DNA of 64,000 bases from contig NZ_FNEM01000007.1 of assembly GCF_900100175.1 (NCBI RefSeq), positions 1-64,000 on the forward strand. The letters are read 5' to 3'. Position 1 is the stretch's first letter. Every line of letters begins with the position of its first letter. The position numbers and the translations under genes were made by a program. The stretch is from Ferrimonas sediminum (GTDB lineage: Bacteria; Pseudomonadota; Gammaproteobacteria; Enterobacterales; Shewanellaceae). Under the pieces are notes generated by a model. It saw only the letters and a list, made by a program, of their open reading frames with translations, made no database searches and had not been told where the DNA came from. This document shows, in pieces, positions 35,395 through 44,943 of the stretch.

Positions 35395-36984
35395 ATGATG
35401 ATGATGAAACCCCACGCGCCCAACACGCCCATACAGACGCTGACAGCCGCGATACTGATCAGCTTGCTTGCTGGTTGTGGCAGCGATGACAACCGCTCGG
35501 GTACTCCTCCGCCGGAGAATGCCGCTCCCATAGCACAACCGAACACCGCCGAGGCCACCGTTGGCACTCAGCTGGCCATCGACGTCCTGGCCAACGACAG
35601 CGATCCCGATGGCGATCCACTGACCCTGACCCGCGTCGATCTAGTGATCGGAAGCGGTAGAGTCTCCATCGAAGACAATAAGATCCTCTTTGAGCCCGAA
35701 AAAGCCGGTGAAGCCAAGCTGGCCTACGAGATGAGCGATGGTCGGGGTGGTGAAGCGAGATCCACCGTCACCGTCGCAATCGCAGCCGAGCCCGTGGCCC
35801 AACTGAGCTATGTGGGCACTCAGGCCTGCCTGGGCTGTCACAGCGACAAGGAGGCCTTCCTTGAGTCCGGCCACCCCTTCAAGCTCAACCAGGTGATCGA
35901 TGGCGAGATGCCAGAATACCCCTTCACCAACATCATCGGTGCCTTGGATATGCTGGAGGGCGTCGTCAACCCAGGTGGCGCCCCCACCAGTTATGACGAT
36001 GTTTCCTACGTGATTGGTGGCTACAAGAAACAGGTTATGTGGCTGGATCTCGATGGATACCGTTACTCCGGTGACAAGGTGATCGGCAAACTCGATGACA
36101 ATGGTTACGTCTATGAGATGTGGTCATGGGGCGATAACCTGGGGCCGGATCGGGCCCCCTTCTACTGCGGCCGTTGCCACACCACCGGCTGGAAGGACTT
36201 CACCTCCGAGGAGGGCGATGTTCGCAACCCCAATCATCAGGATGGCCTGGAGGGAATCCTGGGAACTTTCGAACAAACCGGGGTTCAGTGTGAATCCTGC
36301 CACGGTGCGGGTAGCGACCACATCAAGGCCCCGTCCAGCGACAACATTACCCGCCTGGCCAAAGCTCGTACCTCAGCGGACATGAAGGCTGACGACCAGG
36401 CCTTCGGCAAGCCGGTTGCCTGCGTTGAATGCCATACCCACGCCGGTGATAAGTCCTATCCCGAGTACCTGACCGACTATACCGAAGAGTTTGGCGGTGA
36501 TGCCATCGGAGGCCTGGTTCTCAAAGGGACTGGGGGCCTGGGCGGCCGAGGTGGCCGTATTGCCGCCGATACCATGATGGGCTATAACCCGGAAACAGGA
36601 GTCGCAGAAGGCAAGAAACGGAACATGCACTGCAACACCTGCCACGAGAGCCATATGTCTACCCACTTCAGGGATAAGCCCGGACACGAAGGCGGCCTGA
36701 AGAAAGCCTGCACGGACTGTCACCAGATGGAATTTGCCAACGCCGAGAGCGGTAACGGCATGGCTGCCATGGTACACGGCAGCACCGAGTGCACAAACTG
36801 TCACATGCCCAGCCAGTCACACCTGTTCAAGGTGGACATCTCTGCCCCCTCTGAGGATGACCACCACTACTCAGAGGATGGCGTGTACAGTCAGCCTTGG
36901 CTGAGACCCTCCGATGCCTGTCAGGGGTGTCATACCGAGGACTATGACGCACGAGCGACTAAGATGAAACAAGTGCACCTCTAA
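35395..36984 (+). CDS. Octaheme c554-like cytochrome lipoprotein, module 3
   Basis: A 529-residue lipoprotein (lipobox LAGC, Cys28) with the same plan as module 1: an Ig/cadherin-like domain (APIAQPNTAEATVGTQ, LANDSDPDGDPLTL) then eight CXXCH motifs (CLGCH, CGRCH, CESCH, CVECH, CNTCH, CTDCH, CTNCH, CQGCH). Collinear motifs YVGTQACLGCH, CGRCHTTGWKD and the C-terminal YDARATKMKQVHL show it is a paralogue. Probable role: extracytoplasmic electron transfer. Four consecutive ATGs again blur the start. Confidence 0.9.
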   Translation: MMMMKPHAPNTPIQTLTAAILISLLAGCGSDDNRSGTPPPENAAPIAQPNTAEATVGTQLAIDVLANDSDPDGDPLTLTRVDLVIGSGRVSIEDNKILFEPEKAGEAKLAYEMSDGRGGEARSTVTVAIAAEPVAQLSYVGTQACLGCHSDKEAFLESGHPFKLNQVIDGEMPEYPFTNIIGALDMLEGVVNPGGAPTSYDDVSYVIGGYKKQVMWLDLDGYRYSGDKVIGKLDDNGYVYEMWSWGDNLGPDRAPFYCGRCHTTGWKDFTSEEGDVRNPNHQDGLEGILGTFEQTGVQCESCHGAGSDHIKAPSSDNITRLAKARTSADMKADDQAFGKPVACVECHTHAGDKSYPEYLTDYTEEFGGDAIGGLVLKGTGGLGGRGGRIAADTMMGYNPETGVAEGKKRNMHCNTCHESHMSTHFRDKPGHEGGLKKACTDCHQMEFANAESGNGMAAMVHGSTECTNCHMPSQSHLFKVDISAPSEDDHHYSEDGVYSQPWLRPSDACQGCHTEDYDARATKMKQVHL

Positions 36985-36998
36985 GGTACTCTGCTCCG

Positions 36999-37036
36999 AG
37001 AGGTGTCGGCCATTAAGGGCTGATGCCTCTTTTTCC
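36999..37036 (+). terminator. Terminator after octaheme gene 2
   Basis: AGAGGTGTCGGCC pairs with GGGCTGATGCCTCT with a few wobble pairs, followed by TTTTT. It is homologous to the terminator kept in module 2. Confidence 0.85.
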
Positions 37037-37097
37037 ACAAGACGCCTTCAGACTTCTGCGCAGTCACGGGGGCAAACCCTCTTGAGAAGCCCTATAA

Positions 37098-37979
37098 ATG
37101 GATAAAATCGACGACATTCCCAATATCACCTACGACAGCCCTAAGCTTCGCGAGACGGGCATGGATATACTGGACCTTGAGGAGTTTCTCCAGAGTATCT
37201 GCGATGATGGCGCCAACCCTTACGAGCCACACAGGGTCAGTCACTTCTGTCTGATCTTTGTGGAACAGGGAGAGGGGCAACACTATATCGATTTCCACTC
37301 CTACCCCTATGAATCAGACTGCATCATCTTTCTCAACAAATCGCAGATACATGCGTTCGACGTTAAGCAGAAGATCAGGGGGAAGCTGGTTCTGATGACC
37401 AGAGAGTTCTTCTCCGCCAGTTCCGCCAACATCCGTACCTCCTATTTTGTCCCTGTGCATCAAAGCCTGAGCGCTTTTCCAGTACTCCATCTCAATTCGG
37501 AGTTGAACGAAAGCTGCAAGGCAATGCTGACTGAGATGAAGCGAGCCATGAACGAAGGGCCGGACAGCGGCGTCATTGTGCAACTGCTGCTGTCAGCCAT
37601 GTTGATCAAGCTGGCCAAGCAGAGGGAGAGCCACCTTATCCACCTGAGTGAACAACAGAAAGAGCGTTTCGGTGAGTTTCTGCGCTTGGTGGATAGGCAT
37701 TTCACCGAAATCCGGGAGGCGAGCCAGTATGCCCAGCTGATGCACAGCAGTTACAAATGCCTGAATCAGCTATGCAAAACTTGCTGTGGCCACACGGCCA
37801 AACAGTTAATCGATTTTCGGATTATCCTGGAGATAAAACGCAAACTGGCCATGGACGGACTCTCGGTTCAGCAGGCGGCCTTTGAGTTGGGATTTGAGGA
37901 CACCACTCACTTCATCAAGTACTTCAAGCGCCACACCGGAAAAACGCCGGCAGCATTCAAGCGGGCTTACGAGGGTTAA
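37098..37979 (+). CDS. AraC-family regulator, module 3
   Basis: A 293-residue protein with a cupin-like N-terminal half (HRVSHFCLIFVEQGEGQHYIDF) and a C-terminal AraC DNA-binding domain (LNQLCKTCCGHTAKQLIDFRIILEIKRKL, ending IKYFKRHTGKTPAAFKRA). It is nearly identical in layout to module 2, so these two arose from the more recent duplication. It is 113 bases after the octaheme stop, beyond a terminator. Confidence 0.92.
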   Translation: MDKIDDIPNITYDSPKLRETGMDILDLEEFLQSICDDGANPYEPHRVSHFCLIFVEQGEGQHYIDFHSYPYESDCIIFLNKSQIHAFDVKQKIRGKLVLMTREFFSASSANIRTSYFVPVHQSLSAFPVLHLNSELNESCKAMLTEMKRAMNEGPDSGVIVQLLLSAMLIKLAKQRESHLIHLSEQQKERFGEFLRLVDRHFTEIREASQYAQLMHSSYKCLNQLCKTCCGHTAKQLIDFRIILEIKRKLAMDGLSVQQAAFELGFEDTTHFIKYFKRHTGKTPAAFKRAYEG

Positions 37980-38331
37980 CCCCCTGGCCTCCAACACCAT
38001 CAAAGGGGCACCTTACACACCCATTTTCAAATGGATAATCAAAAAATCCGAGCAACCTTGCCACACCGCCAAGTGATGGATCAGCGCCCCTTTCCGAAGA
38101 GGGGGATCATCGACGCCCTGCAGGCGGCACTGGATCGGCAAGCCATCCATAGGCCGCTCCGATTCTAACTCGCGGGACATCAAAATCACGTCAAAATTCC
38201 GTTTCCTACATAATGAAATTGCGCTTTTGTTGTGCGCCCTGAAGATCCGCGCCAAAGGCCTTTACCCCCAACGACACTCCTGAGTACAGTCCCGGTATTC
38301 CCTCTTCCTGAACAGGCATTCGGACCGGTCG
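37980..38331. other. 352-base gap before the LuxR/two-component cluster
   Basis: One short open frame (38031-38168, 45 codons, MDNQKIRATLPHRQV...) is visible but lacks a ribosome-binding site. I do not trust it. Otherwise nothing recognised; the promoter of the LuxR-type gene should lie here. Confidence 0.35.
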
Positions 38332-39075
38332 ATGAACACCTCTCTCGCGCAGTCACCCTCCCGGATAACCGGGACTCCCCCCCCGTGGCAACAGGTACTG
38401 GATACCATCAAGCCGGCCATCTTCCGCCACGGTGTGCTCGGGTTCTGGTTTCAGGGAGTAGCCCACTGCGCCTACGACAACTACCACAGTAACTGCCGCA
38501 GCAACCTGTTTACCCCCCACACCCTGAGGCGGGCTCAAGGGGTGCTGTGTTCGTCGCCAACGATTCGACAGTTGCACCAGCACTACGTGAGCCGGGTCGC
38601 GACATCGGATTCCAACTTTGCCGCCGCCTTGCAGCTGCATCAACCCTATTGCTATGGTCTGGATCCGGATGCCACCAAGGCCGGGCGCCTGTTTCACAGC
38701 CATGGTATCCGCCAGGTATTGAGCTGGCCGCTGATTCAGACCGACTGCCACTCCTGGGCCGGACGCTTTACGCTGCTCAGCGACACCAACATCGATACCG
38801 AGCACCTCGGCGGCACTCTGGAGGTGGCCCAGATGAACCTGTTCCGCCTGGGACGGGAGCGGTTTAACCCCTACCGTCAAGGGCGGGTCTTCACCACTAC
38901 GGCATTAGGGGTCTTGGCACTGACCGCCCGGGGCTTGCACAACCACCAGATTGCCGAACAACTGCACCTGACAGTAAGAGGGGTGGAGTACCACCTCGAA
39001 GCGATGAGAAAAAAACTGGCCGCCAGCAATCGCGCCAACCTGATCCACATCGCCCATCAACTGGAGATTATCTGA
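38332..39075 (+). CDS. LuxR-type transcriptional regulator
   Basis: A 247-residue protein. The N-terminal ~170 residues look like an autoinducer-binding-like sensor fold but are only weakly recognisable. The C-terminal domain is a LuxR HTH (VLALTARGLHNHQIAEQLHLTVRGVEYHLEAMRKKLAASNRANLI). No LuxI-type synthase is nearby, so it is a solo. It ends three bases before the response-regulator gene, so the three genes form one operon. It is likely part of the control of the urdA locus downstream. Confidence 0.82.
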   Translation: MNTSLAQSPSRITGTPPPWQQVLDTIKPAIFRHGVLGFWFQGVAHCAYDNYHSNCRSNLFTPHTLRRAQGVLCSSPTIRQLHQHYVSRVATSDSNFAAALQLHQPYCYGLDPDATKAGRLFHSHGIRQVLSWPLIQTDCHSWAGRFTLLSDTNIDTEHLGGTLEVAQMNLFRLGRERFNPYRQGRVFTTTALGVLALTARGLHNHQIAEQLHLTVRGVEYHLEAMRKKLAASNRANLIHIAHQLEII

Positions 39076-39078
39076 ATC

Positions 39079-39753
39079 ATGCTCGTCCTCCTGGTCGAAG
39101 ACAACTGCCTGCTGGCTAAGAACATCGTTCACTTTCTTGAGCTCAACGGCATCGACTGCGATTACGCCAGCACCCTGCACCAGGGGGGCGAGTTGCTGTT
39201 CCAGTGTCACTACGACGCCCTGATCCTGGATCTGAACCTGCCCGACGGCGACGGCGTTCAGGCCTGCCAGCAGTGGAAAGCCCAATGCCTGCCGACCCCA
39301 ATCATCATGCTCACCGCCAGGGGCAACCTCAACGACCGCCTCAAAGGCTTTGAAGTCGGCGCCGATGACTATCTGGTGAAACCCTTTGCCCTGCCGGAGC
39401 TGGTGGCCCGCCTGAGGGTAATCGCCGAGCGTCGTCCGGCCCCCAAGGTGCTCAAACTGGGAGACCTTGAGATTGATTTTGGCAGTCATCAGGCCTGGCG
39501 CCAGCAGCAGCCGCTGGCGCTGTCGAAAACCGGCTGGCAGATCCTCTCTTTACTGGCCAGGCGCAGCCCGGAAACGGTAGAACGGGAAGAGATTGAACGG
39601 ATGCTGTGGCCCGACACTCCCCCGGACAGTGACAGCCTGCGCAGCCACCTTCACCTGCTCAGAAAAGTGGTCGACAAACCCTTCGACAGCAAGCTGATTC
39701 ATACCCTGCGCGGCGTCGGCTTATGCCTTAAGGTCAGTCAAGATGAAGCCTAA
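39079..39753 (+). CDS. OmpR-family response regulator
   Basis: A 224-residue protein. The receiver domain has the acidic pair (VEDN), phospho-acceptor Asp in LILDLNLPDGDG, Thr in MLTARG and Lys in DDYLVKPFA. A C-terminal winged helix follows (LALSKTGWQILSLLARRSPETVEREEIERMLW). The gene starts three bases after the LuxR-type gene and overlaps the kinase by 11 bases. Confidence 0.93.
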   Translation: MLVLLVEDNCLLAKNIVHFLELNGIDCDYASTLHQGGELLFQCHYDALILDLNLPDGDGVQACQQWKAQCLPTPIIMLTARGNLNDRLKGFEVGADDYLVKPFALPELVARLRVIAERRPAPKVLKLGDLEIDFGSHQAWRQQQPLALSKTGWQILSLLARRSPETVEREEIERMLWPDTPPDSDSLRSHLHLLRKVVDKPFDSKLIHTLRGVGLCLKVSQDEA

Positions 39754-40957
39754 ACTCAGCCTTAAACGGGTCTACCAGGGCTATGGTCTGGCATTTCTTG
39801 CCATCACCCTGGCCATCAACAGCATCATCCCCCTGTGCATGATGTGCACCGGCATGTTTTCGATGCATGAAATCACCATGAATAACGCTGGCCAGGCCGC
39901 CGAACAGCTCTTCATGGCCAATGGAAAGGCCTTTATTACCGATAACATTCAGGTATTTGACAGTTGGCAATCGGTTCCCAGGCAGGTGCGGGCCATCAAC
40001 GACTTTGTCCCGCCCAAACAACCTCAGTCCATCAGCTACCAACACGTGGATGGCCCCTTTATCGATGCCTTGATGCTGTATCAGGGCAGTGACCAACGCC
40101 CCTACTACGTCTGGCTGCACTACAATGCCACTCACGACTTGGTGTTTGCTCCCAAAAACATGACCGCCATTTTGCTGCTGATCGTGATGACCTTCGGCGT
40201 GGTCGCCAGCCTGGCGTTCTACATGCAAAGCCAGGTCATCACGCCGGTGCACCAGATCAGCCAGGCCATCAAGCAACACGACTGGCAGAAGATGCTGCCA
40301 CTGCAGTTCCCCAAACAGTGCTACGCCGAACTGCAGTCCATCGTTGACGCCCTGGAAGGCTCGATACGGCAACTGAAACAGGCTCAACAGCGAGAGCTGA
40401 GTTTTCTGCGCTTTGCCAGCCATGAACTGCGCACCCCCATCGCCATCTGCCAGTCCTCATTCGATATTCTAACCCTTCAGCAGGGCCAGCTGAGCGGCCC
40501 GACGCTGCACGCTCGCCAGGCTACCGCCCAGATGAAATCGATCACCGAAACCCTGTTGTGGATGATGGATCCGGACTGCAGCTCCATGAACCCGTCACCG
40601 GTTCACCTGAACCAGATGCTGAGTCAGATTGTCGAAGATCAGCAGCACGCCCAGGGCAGCAGCATTCCGGTCACTCTGGACGGTGACGCCACCCGGTTGA
40701 CCACGCTGAAAGAACCCCTGTCCATCGTGCTCAACAACCTGATTCGAAACAGCCTGGAACATGGTGCCGATGGCATCGACATTCAGCAGCGGGGCAGCCG
40801 CATTGTCATCAGCAACCCCATGACCAACAACAACCACAGTGGCTTCGGCCTAGGGCTGATGCTGGTCAAACGCCTGACCAGCCAACTGGAGTGGCAGTTT
40901 GAGATCGACACCAGCGACAACCGCTTCCGGGCGTCGCTGACGCTGCCGGATGGCTAA
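39743..40957 (+). CDS. Sensor histidine kinase
   Basis: A 404-residue membrane kinase. Two helices (about residues 11-32 and 146-167) flank a ~110-residue periplasmic sensor. A HAMP-like linker leads to the H-box FASHELRTPIAICQS, then an ATPase domain with N-box NNLIRNSLEHGADG and G-box SGFGLGLMLVKRL. It is the partner of the upstream response regulator. Given the operon order, its signal may be urocanate or a related electron acceptor; this is inference. A strong terminator follows. Confidence 0.92.
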   Translation: MKPKLSLKRVYQGYGLAFLAITLAINSIIPLCMMCTGMFSMHEITMNNAGQAAEQLFMANGKAFITDNIQVFDSWQSVPRQVRAINDFVPPKQPQSISYQHVDGPFIDALMLYQGSDQRPYYVWLHYNATHDLVFAPKNMTAILLLIVMTFGVVASLAFYMQSQVITPVHQISQAIKQHDWQKMLPLQFPKQCYAELQSIVDALEGSIRQLKQAQQRELSFLRFASHELRTPIAICQSSFDILTLQQGQLSGPTLHARQATAQMKSITETLLWMMDPDCSSMNPSPVHLNQMLSQIVEDQQHAQGSSIPVTLDGDATRLTTLKEPLSIVLNNLIRNSLEHGADGIDIQQRGSRIVISNPMTNNNHSGFGLGLMLVKRLTSQLEWQFEIDTSDNRFRASLTLPDG

Positions 40958-40972
40958 TTCCGACGGATAGAC

Positions 40973-40999
40973 GCAGGCGCCCTCTGGGCGCCTTTTTTT
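40973..40999 (+). terminator. Terminator of the LuxR/two-component operon
   Basis: AGGCGCCC, TCT loop, GGGCGCCT, then seven T residues. Confidence 0.93.
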
Positions 41000-41298
41000 G
41001 TATTGGGTGCACTTAAAAAATCAAAGCCAACGATTATTAAGTTGATATATAAAACAAAAAAGATTATTTTGACGTTAATTTCACAAAGGCAAGACATTGA
41101 TAAAAAGCCAAACCAATCAAGTTCCATCAAATTATTTAGAGCCGCTCACAAATTCTCTCGCATTTGATAAAAACGATTTCATTCACTTCCTCATTCCACA
41201 CACTTTAATAACCGACAACCCAACCTCGGAACCACCTCGCAGTCAATTATTTCCAACTCGGTATTCTAAACAGGAATTTTCAGCTAGGAATCCCTCAG
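41000..41298. promoter_or_regulatory. AT-rich promoter region of the porin/urdA operon
   Basis: About 300 AT-rich bases with no coding potential lie between the kinase terminator and the porin gene. I see no clear operator; it must contain the promoter controlled by the neighbouring regulators. Confidence 0.4.
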
Positions 41299-42045
41299 AT
41301 GAACACCAAGTTAATCGCAGCACTGTCCGTACTCCTGGTGGCTCCCGCCATGTCAGCCACCTCACTGGACCTGGGCTACAAGGCCTATACTTCAGATACC
41401 CGAGACGACAACGCCGGCGCCTACAACCAGCCATTTTTAAAACTAAGCCACTTTAACAAAGCCGACTGGGGCACACTATTTGCCTATGTAAAACTGGAAA
41501 ACCCAGGCGAAGTTAAGGACGCTCAACACGGTGCTGACGGCAAATTAACAGTTAAATCTCTGGCCATTGTGGATAAACAGATTGGCAGCAGCAATCACAA
41601 CTTGTGGATGCAGAATTTCCTGGTCTCCAATCGCACCGTAATGGAAGACAATCTGTATTTGGGCCTGACCACCAATCAGAAATTTGGCGACCTGTTTATT
41701 AATGCCGGTGCCGGCATTAACTATTCCGCCGCTTCCTTTAGCCCCACCAATGCCAGCTTCGATGGCCTCAGTGGTGCAGCCGCCGTCATCAATGCCCGCT
41801 ACCCCTTCGCCCTCGCCGGTCTGAAACACAGCCTGACCGTTAACTACGAAGGCCAATTCGGCCGTGATGGCGAACACAAGCAGACCCTGGGTTACGACAG
41901 CTACGGTCATCAGCTTATCACTACCCTGAAAACCAACCTGACCAAATCCGTGTACACCAAGCTGCACCTGACCCAGTTCGACAGCTGGGGGGCCACGCCC
42001 AACGACGGCATCGAGTACGGCATCGCCATCGGCATGAGCTTTTAA
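41299..42045 (+). CDS. Outer-membrane channel, Tsx/OmpK-like
   Basis: A 248-residue protein with a signal peptide (KLIAALSVLLVAPAMSA), alternating amphipathic strands and a C-terminal aromatic (GIAIGMSF), as in 12-stranded Tsx/OmpK channels (LSHFNKADWGTLFAYVKLENPG region). Tsx proteins pass nucleosides. Here, 15 bases upstream of urdA, it may admit urocanate. That substrate is inference from context. Confidence 0.72.
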   Translation: MNTKLIAALSVLLVAPAMSATSLDLGYKAYTSDTRDDNAGAYNQPFLKLSHFNKADWGTLFAYVKLENPGEVKDAQHGADGKLTVKSLAIVDKQIGSSNHNLWMQNFLVSNRTVMEDNLYLGLTTNQKFGDLFINAGAGINYSAASFSPTNASFDGLSGAAAVINARYPFALAGLKHSLTVNYEGQFGRDGEHKQTLGYDSYGHQLITTLKTNLTKSVYTKLHLTQFDSWGATPNDGIEYGIAIGMSF

Positions 42046-43809
<1,764 letters not shown>

Positions 43810-43830
43810 ACCAAGGTTTACTCACCCTAT

Positions 43831-43857
43831 AAGGCCGGCCTTCGAGGCTGGCCTTTT
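43831..43857 (+). terminator. Hairpin between urdA and apbE
   Basis: AAGGCCGGCC pairs with GGCTGGCCTT (one mismatch) over a TTCGA loop, then TTTTTC. It probably gives partial termination so that less ApbE than UrdA is made. Confidence 0.8.
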
Positions 43858-43876
43858 TCATTTCAGGAACCCCGCC

Positions 43877-44887
43877 ATGAAGCTTCTGCCTCCCGTCTGC
43901 GCCCTGCTGGCACTGCTCAGTCTTGCCTCCTCCGCCGCCCCCCGAATGCGCCATATCGCCGGAGACACCATGGGCACCACCTACACCATACAGTGGCGCC
44001 AAGACTCGCCCCGACAGAGTCCCCACCAGGTACTGCTGGCCGTTCAGCAGCAACTGCAGCAGATCAACGCGGGCCTGTCGGTATTTCGACCCGACTCAGA
44101 GATCACCCGGGTCAATCAGGCGCCCACCGGCCAACCGATCATGGTTTCAGAGGATCTGTCTACCGTGGTCGCCATCGCCAGCCAGATCAGTGACAACACC
44201 GACGGTGCCCTCGACATCACCCTGGGACCGGTAATCGAATTCTGGGGCTTTGGCCACCAACCCCGGGACCTGAATCATAAGAATCGCGGCCAGTTAGAGC
44301 GTGCCCGCAGCCACACCGGCATGGCGGGGTTCGAACTGCAACAACGCACCCTGACCAAACAGATTGCCGGCCTGGCCTTTAACCCCTCCGCCGTGGCCAA
44401 AGGCTATGGCGTCGATCGCGTCGCGCTGGTGTTGGATCAACTGGGCATTGACCACTACCTGGTGGAGATCGGCGGCGAAGTCAAAACCCGGGGCCAACCA
44501 CAGCCCGGCCGCGACTGGCAGGTTGCCGTGACCCGGCCAGAAAAACTGAGCCTGGCCTTGCAGCAGATCGTGCCCCTGAAGAACCTGTCCATGGCCACCT
44601 CGGGAAACTATGTTAACTTCATTGAAAACAACGGGGTGCGCCTTGGACACATCATCGATCCCCGCAGCGGCTACCCCAGCCTCAGCGATACCCTGTCGGT
44701 GACCGTGGTTCACTCCAGTTGCGCCGTTGCCGACGCCTACGCCACTGCGCTGATGGTACTGGATGCCGAACGCGCCCTGGCCATCGCCCGCCGGCACTCC
44801 CTGGCGGTGATGATCATCGAGCAATCCAGCACCGGCCCCCGCAGCCACTTCAGCGAGTCGTTCAAGCGACTGATCCACCGCCACTGA
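43877..44887 (+). CDS. apbE: FAD:protein FMN transferase ApbE
   Basis: A 336-residue exported protein with a signal peptide (LLPPVCALLALLSLASSAA) but no lipobox Cys. ApbE motifs are visible: DTMGTTYTI at the start, AFNPSAVAKGYGVDRV, YLVEIGGEVKTRG, SMATSGNY and HIIDPRSGYPS. It attaches FMN to Thr of the (D)xxSGAT motif, here Thr92 of UrdA. The ATG at 43877 has TCAGGAAC upstream; the open frame extends back into urdA but is not coding there. Confidence 0.93.
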   Translation: MKLLPPVCALLALLSLASSAAPRMRHIAGDTMGTTYTIQWRQDSPRQSPHQVLLAVQQQLQQINAGLSVFRPDSEITRVNQAPTGQPIMVSEDLSTVVAIASQISDNTDGALDITLGPVIEFWGFGHQPRDLNHKNRGQLERARSHTGMAGFELQQRTLTKQIAGLAFNPSAVAKGYGVDRVALVLDQLGIDHYLVEIGGEVKTRGQPQPGRDWQVAVTRPEKLSLALQQIVPLKNLSMATSGNYVNFIENNGVRLGHIIDPRSGYPSLSDTLSVTVVHSSCAVADAYATALMVLDAERALAIARRHSLAVMIIEQSSTGPRSHFSESFKRLIHRH

Positions 44888-44892
44888 GGCAC

Positions 44893-44916
44893 AAAAAAAG
44901 CGCCCGAAGGCGCTTT
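44893..44916 (-). terminator. Terminator of decaheme gene 2
   Basis: On the minus strand AAAGCGCC/GGCGCTTT with a short loop runs into seven T residues. It lies between the convergent apbE and decaheme genes. Confidence 0.88.
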
Positions 44917-44943
44917 AACTCAGTTGCAGGGAAATGCAACGTC

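Noticed and set aside
38031-38168. 45-codon open frame between AraC gene 3 and the LuxR-type gene
   Set aside because: No ribosome-binding site and no recognisable motif; chance cannot be excluded.
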